This document shows, piece by piece, positions 48,258 through 54,896 of a stretch of 54,896 nt of DNA; position 1 is the stretch's first letter, and the number at the start of each line of letters is the position of its first letter. The position numbers were made by a program, and so were the translations under genes. The stretch spans positions 1-54,896 of the forward strand of contig JAFZXP010000019.1 of assembly GCA_017616735.1 (NCBI GenBank), in the 5' to 3' direction. Origin of the DNA: Bacteroidales bacterium. GTDB lineage: Bacteria; Bacteroidota; Bacteroidia; Bacteroidales; F082. The notes beneath the pieces are model-generated. The model had not been told where the DNA came from. It ran no database searches and worked only from the letters and a program-made list of their open reading frames with translations.

Positions 48258-50378
48258 ATGACTAACGACCTCCATAATACAAACCTCGCTCTGACGCGTA
48301 ATATCGGCATCATGGCTCACATCGATGCTGGTAAGACGACGACTACTGAGCGTATACTGTATTATACAGGCCGCAATCATCGTATCGGCGAGGTGCACGA
48401 TGGCGCAGCTACCATGGACTGGATGGTTCAGGAGCAGGAACGCGGCATCACCATCACCTCAGCAGCCACAACAGTCTACTGGCACAACAACGACAACCAA
48501 TACAGAATCAATATCATCGACACTCCCGGTCACGTCGACTTTACAGTTGAAGTGGAACGTTCGTTGAGAGTGCTCGACGGCGCTATCGCCATTTTCTGCG
48601 CGGTTGGCGGCGTTGAACCACAGTCGGAGACAGTGTGGCGCCAGGCCGACAGATATAACGTGCCACGCATCTGTTTTGTCAACAAAATGGACCGCAGTGG
48701 CGCTGACTTCTACAAAGTCCTCGATCAGATTAAGGAACGCCTTAATGCCAATCCGGTGCCAGTCCAACTCCCTATAGGTGAGGAGGATAGCTTCATCGGT
48801 GTGATCGATCTTATCAAAAACAAAGCTCTTTTGTGGGACGAAGACGAACTCGGCACCCAATTCGACGAAGTCGACATCCCTGAAGAACTGGCTGACATTG
48901 CAGCAGAGTACCGCTCCAAACTCATTGAGGGCGCTGCTGAAGACAACGAAGAACTCCTCGACAAATTCATGGTCGATCCTAACTCCATCACAGAGGAAGA
49001 AATTATCGCAGAATTAAGAAAGGCAACATTAGAAATGCGTATATGCCCTGTGATGTGCGGAGCTTCGTTCAAAAACAAAGGAGTACAACCTCTCCTCGAT
49101 GGTGTAGTCCGCTACCTTCCCAGCCCGCTTGACGTCGATCACGTTAAAGGTATCAATCCGAAGACAGAAAAAGAAGAAACACGCAAGGCAGATCCAAAAG
49201 AACCATTCTGCGCACTCGCATTCAAGATCGCTACCGATCCATATGTCGGCAAACTCGCGTTCTTCCGCGTTTACTCAGGCACTCTCCAGGCCGGTCAGGT
49301 CGTTCTCAACGTATCTACAGGCAAACGTGAGCGCATCAACAAGATCGTGGAAATGAACGCCAACAAGCAAACCCCTCTCACTCAGATAGAGGCTGGCAGC
49401 ATTGCCGCGGCAGTCGGTTTCAAAGAGATCCGCACAGGCGATACCCTCGCAGTTGAAAACAAGCCGATTATTCTCGAAAACATCAAGTTCCCTGAGCCGG
49501 TGGTGCAAATCGCCGTTGAGCCTAAGACACAGGCCGATATGGAGAAGCTTTCAATCGCTCTCCATAAGCTTTCAGAGGAAGACCCGACATTCAAAGTCAG
49601 CACTGACGAAAATTCAGGCCAGACAATCATCTCGGGCATGGGCGAGCTCCACTTGGATATTATCGTGGACCGCTTGAAACGTGAATTCGGACTTGAAATC
49701 AACGAAGGTCAGCCGCAGGTGGCATATAAAGAATCATTCACCCAGACGGTCAGCTACCGCGAAGTCTACAAGAAACAGACAGGCGGTAAGGGCAAGTTCG
49801 CCGACATCGAGTTTGAACTCGGTCCGGCCGACAACGGCATGTCAGGGTTGCAGTTCGTCAACGACGTTAAGGGCGGCAACATTCCTAAGGAGTACTTCCC
49901 GGCTATCGAGAAGGGCTTCAAAGGTGCCATGTCGAACGGTGTGCTGGCCGGATTCCCGATGGATTCGGTTAAGGTGCGTCTGATCGACGGCAGCGCTCAT
50001 CCGGTCGACAGCGACGATTTGTCGTTCGAGACAGCAGCCAGATTAGGCTTCAAGGAAGCAGGCGCAAAGGCAGGCTCAGTCGTGATGGAACCTATCATGA
50101 AGGTGGAGGTGCTGGTTCCGGCCGATTATCTCGGCGACGTGACAGGTGACCTCAACCGTCGTAGAGCTGTCTTGCATAATGTTGATATGGAACACGGCAT
50201 GCAGGTGGTCAAGGCAGACGCCCCGCTTGCAGAGATGTTCGGATACATCACAACACTTCGCACCTTGACACAGGGCAGAGGCAACTACAACATGGAGTTC
50301 AGCCATTACGCTGAGGTTCCTCCGGCGTTGGCCGACGTCGTAGTCAAAAAAGCGAAGGGAATTTATTTCAACTTTTAA
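48258..50378 (+). CDS. fusA: Translation elongation factor G
   Basis: 706 residues, five-domain translational GTPase that drives tRNA and mRNA translocation. G1 AHIDAGKT (20-27), G2/switch I region [15 protein letters not shown]3 DTPGH, G4 NKMD. Domain IV and V motifs include [19 protein letters not shown] and [16 protein letters not shown]. Its place in the str operon and intact motifs make it the canonical EF-G. It is followed directly by rpsJ, not tuf, the usual Bacteroidetes order. Confidence 0.99.
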   Translation: MTNDLHNTNLALTRNIGIMAHIDAGKTTTTERILYYTGRNHRIGEVHDGAATMDWMVQEQERGITITSAATTVYWHNNDNQYRINIIDTPGHVDFTVEVERSLRVLDGAIAIFCAVGGVEPQSETVWRQADRYNVPRICFVNKMDRSGADFYKVLDQIKERLNANPVPVQLPIGEEDSFIGVIDLIKNKALLWDEDELGTQFDEVDIPEELADIAAEYRSKLIEGAAEDNEELLDKFMVDPNSITEEEIIAELRKATLEMRICPVMCGASFKNKGVQPLLDGVVRYLPSPLDVDHVKGINPKTEKEETRKADPKEPFCALAFKIATDPYVGKLAFFRVYSGTLQAGQVVLNVSTGKRERINKIVEMNANKQTPLTQIEAGSIAAAVGFKEIRTGDTLAVENKPIILENIKFPEPVVQIAVEPKTQADMEKLSIALHKLSEEDPTFKVSTDENSGQTIISGMGELHLDIIVDRLKREFGLEINEGQPQVAYKESFTQTVSYREVYKKQTGGKGKFADIEFELGPADNGMSGLQFVNDVKGGNIPKEYFPAIEKGFKGAMSNGVLAGFPMDSVKVRLIDGSAHPVDSDDLSFETAARLGFKEAGAKAGSVVMEPIMKVEVLVPADYLGDVTGDLNRRRAVLHNVDMEHGMQVVKADAPLAEMFGYITTLRTLTQGRGNYNMEFSHYAEVPPALADVVVKKAKGIYFNF

Positions 50379-50436
50379 GAAGTCAGAAGTTAGAATAGAA
50401 TAATTAGTAAAAATAAATAAATTAAAAAAAGGTCTT

Positions 50437-50745
50437 ATGAGCCAAAGAATTAGAATCAAATTAAAGTCGCACGACCACAACTTGGTTGACAAGTCAGCCG
50501 AGAAGATCGTGAAAACCATCAAAATGACTGGTGCAGTCGTCAGCGGTCCTATCCCGCTCCCGACCGACAAGAAAATCTACACAGTTTTGCGCTCCACTTT
50601 CGTTCACAAGAAATCGCGCGAGCAGTTCGAGTTGTCGTACTACAAGAGATTGTTGGACATCTACAACGCGACCTCACAGCAGATTGACGCTTTGATGAAA
50701 CTGGAGATGCCTAATGGCGTGGATGTTGAAATTAAATTATTGTAA
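50437..50745 (+). CDS. rpsJ: 30S ribosomal protein S10
   Basis: 102 residues. [35 protein letters not shown] and [19 protein letters not shown] are the S10 signature stretches. First gene of the S10 part, 58 bp after fusA. It also takes part in transcription antitermination in bacteria where NusB/NusE is studied. Confidence 0.98.
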   Translation: MSQRIRIKLKSHDHNLVDKSAEKIVKTIKMTGAVVSGPIPLPTDKKIYTVLRSTFVHKKSREQFELSYYKRLLDIYNATSQQIDALMKLEMPNGVDVEIKLL

Positions 50746-50776
50746 AACTATCTAGTAACAGCTTAAATCAGTAGCA

Positions 50777-51406
50777 ATGTCAGGAATACTAGGAAAAAAG
50801 ATTGGGATGACCAGCATTTATGATGCCAACGGCAAGAACGTGCCGGTGACAGTCATTGAGGCAGGTCCATGTGTAGTAACCCAAGTAAGATCAAAAGAGA
50901 AAGACGGTTACGATGCTATCCAGATGGCGTTCGATGAGAAGAAGGCTAAGAACACTCCTAAAGCTATGCAGAAGCATTTCGAGAAAGCCGGCACAACGCC
51001 TAAGAAACTGGTTAGAGAATTCTCACGTTTCGAGGCAGGTCACAGAAAGCACCTGGGTGAAACAATTACCGTCGATGTGTTCATGGAAGGCGAATTTGTC
51101 GATGTCAGCGGCATCAGCAAAGGTAAGGGCTTCCAGGGCGTGGTGAAACGTCATCATTTCAATGGCGTTGGTCAAGCAACTCACGGTCAGCACAACCGTT
51201 TGAGAAAACCAGGTTCAATCGGAGCCTGCGCTTATCCTTCAAGAGTTTTCAAAGGATTACGTATGGGTGGTCAGATGGGCAACAAACGCGTTAAAGCCAT
51301 CAACCTCCAGATTGTGAAAATCGTACCGGAAAAGAATTTGTTAGTTGTTAAAGGTTCAGTACCGGGAGCAAAGAACGGCTATTTAAAAATTGAGAGATGG
51401 AGTTAG
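50777..51406 (+). CDS. rplC: 50S ribosomal protein L3
   Basis: 209 residues. [27 protein letters not shown] at the N-terminus and the RNA-binding extension [20 protein letters not shown] then [28 protein letters not shown] are diagnostic. It folds near the peptidyl-transferase centre. Its end overlaps the rplD start by 10 bp. Confidence 0.98.
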   Translation: MSGILGKKIGMTSIYDANGKNVPVTVIEAGPCVVTQVRSKEKDGYDAIQMAFDEKKAKNTPKAMQKHFEKAGTTPKKLVREFSRFEAGHRKHLGETITVDVFMEGEFVDVSGISKGKGFQGVVKRHHFNGVGQATHGQHNRLRKPGSIGACAYPSRVFKGLRMGGQMGNKRVKAINLQIVKIVPEKNLLVVKGSVPGAKNGYLKIERWS

Positions 51407-52023
51407 AAGTTTTAAAGATTACCGGTGAGTCAACAGGACGTAAGGTTCAGTTGAACGACAATATCTACGGCATCGAGCCAAACGACCATTGTATCTATCT
51501 GGATACCAAACAGTATTTGGCCAACCAGCGTCAGGGCACACACAAAGCCAAGACACGTAGTGAGATATCAGGAAGTACACGCAAGTTGTTCCGTCAGAAA
51601 GGTACAGGCGGCGCACGTCGCGGTGATATCAACTCGCCAGTGTTAAGAGGCGGCGGCCGTGTATTCGGTCCAGTTCCGCGTGACTACAGTTTCAAATTGA
51701 ATAAGAAGGTGAAACGTCTTGCACGTCGTTCAGCCCTTTCTTATAAGATGAAAGATGCTGAAATCGTCATCATCGAAGATTTCACATTCGACACAATCAA
51801 AACCAAGAAGATGATCGAGGTTTTGAACAACTTCAAAGTGAATGGTGGCAAGAACCTGTTCGTATTCCCAGAGACCAACATGAACGTCGTGTTGTCAGCA
51901 AGAAACATCGAGCGCACAAAGATCGAACTTGCCCGTAACCTCAACACTTATGATATTCTGAACGCCAAGAAGCTCTTCATCACTGAAAGCTCACTTGCAG
52001 TTATTGACGAAATTCTTGGTTAA
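51397..52023 (+). CDS. rplD: 50S ribosomal protein L4
   Basis: 208 residues. The exit-tunnel loop [24 protein letters not shown] and [25 protein letters not shown] are conserved. In many bacteria L4 represses its own S10 operon. It overlaps rplC by 10 bp, suggesting coupled translation. Confidence 0.98.
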   Translation: MELEVLKITGESTGRKVQLNDNIYGIEPNDHCIYLDTKQYLANQRQGTHKAKTRSEISGSTRKLFRQKGTGGARRGDINSPVLRGGGRVFGPVPRDYSFKLNKKVKRLARRSALSYKMKDAEIVIIEDFTFDTIKTKKMIEVLNNFKVNGGKNLFVFPETNMNVVLSARNIERTKIELARNLNTYDILNAKKLFITESSLAVIDEILG

Positions 52024-52043
52024 CAATTAAAAAGAACAGAGAG

Positions 52044-52334
52044 ATGATTATCATTAAGAAACCTGTTATTACGGAGAAGATGACCGCTATCAGCGAGAAG
52101 CTGAACCGGTATGCATTCATTGTTGACGTCCGCGCTAACAAGCTGCAGATCAAGCAGGCTGTCCAGGACCTTTACGGAGTCCAGGTTGCTGCTGTCAACA
52201 CTATGAGATATGATGGAAAGCTCAAGTCACGTTACACAAAGACCGGCGTCGTCCAAGGTAAGAGAGACGCTTTCAAGAAGGCTATCGTGACATTGGCAAA
52301 AGGCGAAACAATTGACTTTTTTAGCAACATTTAA
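52044..52334 (+). CDS. rplW: 50S ribosomal protein L23
   Basis: 96 residues. [39 protein letters not shown] has the L23 pattern. It sits at the tunnel exit, where SRP and trigger factor dock. It ends 2 bp before rplB. Confidence 0.98.
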   Translation: MIIIKKPVITEKMTAISEKLNRYAFIVDVRANKLQIKQAVQDLYGVQVAAVNTMRYDGKLKSRYTKTGVVQGKRDAFKKAIVTLAKGETIDFFSNI

Positions 52335-52336
52335 AG

Positions 52337-53161
52337 ATGGCTTTAAAGAAATATAAACCTACTACTCCAGGTCAGCGCTTCAAAGTTATTAGCGCTTTCG
52401 ACGAGATTACGACCAACAAGCCGGAGAGATCGTTGCTCACATCTAAGAAGAGCACCGGTGGCCGTAACAACACTGGTAAAGAGACTGTTCGCAATATTGG
52501 TGGCGGACACAAACAGAAGTACAGAATTATCGACTTCAAGCGCGATAAGGACGGTATCAAGGGCGTCGTGAAGACGATCGAATACGATCCGAACCGTACA
52601 GCACGCATCGCATTGGTGGTTTACGCCGATGGCGAAAAGCGTTACATCATCGCACCTCAGGGCTTGAAGGTCGGACAAGAAGTGATGTCAGGCAAGGATG
52701 CCACTCCGAACATCGGTAACACATTGTTCTTGAGCGATGTGCCGTTCGGTACAATCATCCACAACATCGAGTTGCGTCCAGGTCAGGGTGCCAAGATGGC
52801 CCGCAGCGCCGGCGCATACGCACAGCTGATGTCACGTGATGGTAAATATGCCATCTTGAAGATGCCTTCAGGTGAGACCCGTCTCATCCTCCAGGCTTGC
52901 AGAGCTACTATTGGTACAGTGTCGAATGCTGACCACAACCTCGAGAAATCAGGTAAGGCAGGTCGCAGCCGCTGGTTAGGCCGTCGTCCACGCGTCCGTG
53001 GCGTCGTGATGAACCCAGTCGATCACCCGATGGGTGGTGGTGAAGGCCGTGCATCTGGTGGTCATCCGAGAAGCCGTAAGGGCTTGCCGGCAAAGGGCTA
53101 CAAGACACGTCATCCAAAGAACGCATCCAACAAGTATATCATTGAAAGACGTAAGAAGTAA
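52337..53161 (+). CDS. rplB: 50S ribosomal protein L2
   Basis: 274 residues. [21 protein letters not shown], the conserved [22 protein letters not shown] with the essential His, and the end [13 protein letters not shown]-like ([14 protein letters not shown]) identify L2. It is needed for subunit joining and the peptidyl-transferase centre. Confidence 0.99.
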   Translation: MALKKYKPTTPGQRFKVISAFDEITTNKPERSLLTSKKSTGGRNNTGKETVRNIGGGHKQKYRIIDFKRDKDGIKGVVKTIEYDPNRTARIALVVYADGEKRYIIAPQGLKVGQEVMSGKDATPNIGNTLFLSDVPFGTIIHNIELRPGQGAKMARSAGAYAQLMSRDGKYAILKMPSGETRLILQACRATIGTVSNADHNLEKSGKAGRSRWLGRRPRVRGVVMNPVDHPMGGGEGRASGGHPRSRKGLPAKGYKTRHPKNASNKYIIERRKK

Positions 53162-53185
53162 TTAACCAAGTAAAAAAGAAGAAAA

Positions 53186-53461
53186 ATGAGTCGTTCACTT
53201 AAAAAAGGACCATATATCCACTATAAACTCGAACAGAGAGTGTTGGATAATGTAGCAACAGGAAAGAAGACCGTGATCAAGACTTGGTCAAGAGCTTCAA
53301 TGATTTCACCTGATTTCGTTGGACAGACAATCGCAGTTCACAACGGAAATAAATTCATCCCGGTGTACGTAACTGAAAACATGGTTGGCCACAAACTCGG
53401 CGAATTCGCCCCAACCCGTACATTCAGAGGTCACTCCGGCAATAGAAAAGATGTTAAATAA
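53186..53461 (+). CDS. rpsS: 30S ribosomal protein S19
   Basis: 91 residues. [43 protein letters not shown] and [18 protein letters not shown] are all S19 hallmarks. It lies in the head of the 30S subunit with S13. 8 bp before rplV. Confidence 0.99.
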   Translation: MSRSLKKGPYIHYKLEQRVLDNVATGKKTVIKTWSRASMISPDFVGQTIAVHNGNKFIPVYVTENMVGHKLGEFAPTRTFRGHSGNRKDVK

Positions 53462-53469
53462 TAAGTACT

Positions 53470-53904
53470 ATGGGAGCAAGAAAACATAACACAGCAGAAG
53501 CTAGAAAGGCAGCAAAGAAGCAGATAGCAATGGCAAGATTGAGCGATGTCCCGACCTCGCCACGCAAGATGCGCTTAGTCGCTGACATGATTAGAGGAAT
53601 GAAAGTGGAACTTGCACTGCATGCCTTATTATACTCACCTAAAGCAGCTGCAAAGCCGGTGTACAAGTTACTCCGCTCTGCAATCGCCAACTGGGAAGCT
53701 AAGAACGAGGGTAAGCGTATTGAAGACGCCAACCTGTACGTAAAAGAGATCTTTGTTGATGAAGGCCGCACACTGAAGCGCATTCAGCCAGCCCCACAGG
53801 GTCGTGCTCACCGCATCCGCAAACGCTCTAACCACGTCACTATCATCGTCGATAGCAGAATTGCAGAAATGACAGCAGAAGCTAATGTTGAAGAAAAGAA
53901 TTAA
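53470..53904 (+). CDS. rplV: 50S ribosomal protein L22
   Basis: 144 residues, with short N- and C-terminal extensions relative to E. coli (110). Core motifs are [32 protein letters not shown] and the tunnel hairpin [33 protein letters not shown]. It lines the exit tunnel; macrolide-related changes fall in this hairpin, which looks ordinary here. Confidence 0.98.
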   Translation: MGARKHNTAEARKAAKKQIAMARLSDVPTSPRKMRLVADMIRGMKVELALHALLYSPKAAAKPVYKLLRSAIANWEAKNEGKRIEDANLYVKEIFVDEGRTLKRIQPAPQGRAHRIRKRSNHVTIIVDSRIAEMTAEANVEEKN

Positions 53905-53915
53905 TTAAGATTACA

Positions 53916-54647
53916 ATGGGACAGAAAACTCATCCAATAGGTTTAAGACTCGGAGTCATCAAAGGTTGGGACTCTAACTGGTACTGTGGCAAAGAAACAG
54001 CCAAGAATATCGGAGAAGACGATACAATACGCAAGTATTTGAACGCCCGTCTCGGCAAGGCTGGTATCTCTAAGATCGGTATCGAACGCTCTATTAAACT
54101 CGTCACCGTGACTATCTTCACAGCCCGTCCGGGTGTCATCATCGGCAAGGGTGGTACAGAGGTCGACAAGTTGAAAGAGGAGATGAAGAAGCTCATCGGT
54201 AAAGAGATTCAGATCAACATCAGCGAGATCAAGAGACCTGAACTTGACGCTTTCATCGTGGCAAGTTCGATTGCAAAACAGATTGAAGGACGTGTATCGT
54301 TCCGTCGCGCCATCAAGAAGGCCGTGTCAGACACAATGAGAATTGGTGCCGAAGGTATCAAAGTCATCGCTTCTGGCCGTATCGGCGGTGCTGAAATCGC
54401 ACGTCAGGAGACTTACAAAGAGGGTCGCGTGCCGCTGCACACACTGCGCGCCGACATCGATTATTCACTCGTAGAGGCTCACACCTCATACGGCCGCATC
54501 GGCATTAAGGTGTGGATCTGCAAAGGCGAGATCTACGGACGTCCGGAACTGGTGCCTACAACAACCGCCGCAGCCGCTCCTAAGAAGGCTGGCAACCCTG
54601 GCAAACCAAGTGGCGCCCCACGTCGTAATAAACGTTCTACTAAGTAA
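53916..54647 (+). CDS. rpsC: 30S ribosomal protein S3
   Basis: 243 residues. [23 protein letters not shown] at the N-terminus, KH-domain [47 protein letters not shown] and [15 protein letters not shown]. It sits at the mRNA entry channel. The Ala/Pro/Lys-rich tail ends KRSTK. Confidence 0.99.
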   Translation: MGQKTHPIGLRLGVIKGWDSNWYCGKETAKNIGEDDTIRKYLNARLGKAGISKIGIERSIKLVTVTIFTARPGVIIGKGGTEVDKLKEEMKKLIGKEIQINISEIKRPELDAFIVASSIAKQIEGRVSFRRAIKKAVSDTMRIGAEGIKVIASGRIGGAEIARQETYKEGRVPLHTLRADIDYSLVEAHTSYGRIGIKVWICKGEIYGRPELVPTTTAAAAPKKAGNPGKPSGAPRRNKRSTK

Positions 54648-54668
54648 TAGATTAAAAAAAGATAAGAG

Positions 54669-54896
54669 ATGTTACAACCTAAAAGATCAAGATACAGAAG
54701 ACCCCAGAAGGGCAAGATGAAAGGTAACGCACACCGCGGCCATGAACTCGCCTTCGGTACTTTTGGTATTAAAACACTTGAGGAACACCTGATCACAGCA
54801 CGCCAGATTGAGGCTGCACGTCAAGCTGTCACACGTCACATGAAACGTGAAGGTCAGATTTGGATCAGAATATTCCCTGACAAACCTATCACCAAG
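54669..54896 (+). CDS. rplP: 50S ribosomal protein L16, 5' part (cut by window end)
   Basis: The first 76 codons, open to the last base of the window: [20 protein letters not shown], then [53 protein letters not shown]. This is the L16 N-terminus, 21 bp after rpsC. The gene should end about 65 codons beyond the window. It binds near the A-site tRNA elbow on the 50S. Confidence 0.98.
   Translation, partial: MLQPKRSRYRRPQKGKMKGNAHRGHELAFGTFGIKTLEEHLITARQIEAARQAVTRHMKREGQIWIRIFPDKPITK

Overview
The window is a chromosomal piece from a member of the Bacteroidetes, most likely an uncultured gut-type Bacteroidales. The reasons are: (i) several exported proteins end in a type IX secretion (T9SS) C-terminal sorting domain; (ii) many genes are preceded by the Bacteroidetes -7 element TAnnTTTG, some with a -33 TTTG, rather than E. 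coli-like promoters and strong Shine-Dalgarno sites; (iii) it carries Bacteroidetes-style families (SecDF fusion, DUF4290, Omp28-like protein, MurA with Asp in place of the catalytic Cys); (iv) the str and S10 ribosomal operons are joined without tuf.

Region 1 (1-15100) is a five-gene island of exported proteins on the + strand: a BspA-like leucine-rich-repeat protein, a C10 (streptopain-like) cysteine protease with adhesin and InlB-type repeats, a second BspA-like paralogue, a T9SS-cargo protein with tandem modules, and an 86-residue protein with a PLGSG / hydrophobic / RRRK tail. The spacing (overlaps of 1 and 4 bp, gaps of 18 and 28 bp) and a terminator-like hairpin after the last gene suggest one transcription unit. 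Region 2 (15200-28820) is mixed: a toxin-antitoxin pair, murB, two glycosyltransferases, ftsE, a TPM/LemA pair, htpG, a frameshifted methyltransferase, a DUF5618-like gene, ilvE, an Omp28-like T9SS cargo and a thioesterase. Region 3 (28815-46980) is a long minus-strand housekeeping block: pyrF, then prfA, purM and an OmpA-family T9SS-type protein (one tight cluster), secDF, an operon grpE-dnaJ-ABC ATPase-ABC permease, murA with DUF4290, and pcrA. Region 4 (47000-54896) is the + strand ribosomal superoperon rpsL-rpsG-fusA-rpsJ-rplC-rplD-rplW-rplB-rpsS-rplV-rpsC-rplP, cut off inside rplP by the window end.

The most unusual content is not in the genes themselves. A 68-bp inverted-repeat element (two subtypes, five copies) fills the two largest gene-free gaps of the minus-strand block and shows paired terminal changes that preserve the stem. 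A second short repeat (GTCATTCCGA...) sits in frame inside murB and, in the opposite reading orientation, inside pcrA, with a variant between lemA and htpG. The two chaperone loci htpG and grpE-dnaJ share an upstream element (TTTGGCA-N5-WTTGAT next to a TGACA/TGTC inverted repeat) that resembles a sigma-54 -24/-12 promoter. All functional statements come from reading the translated sequence; no database search was possible.
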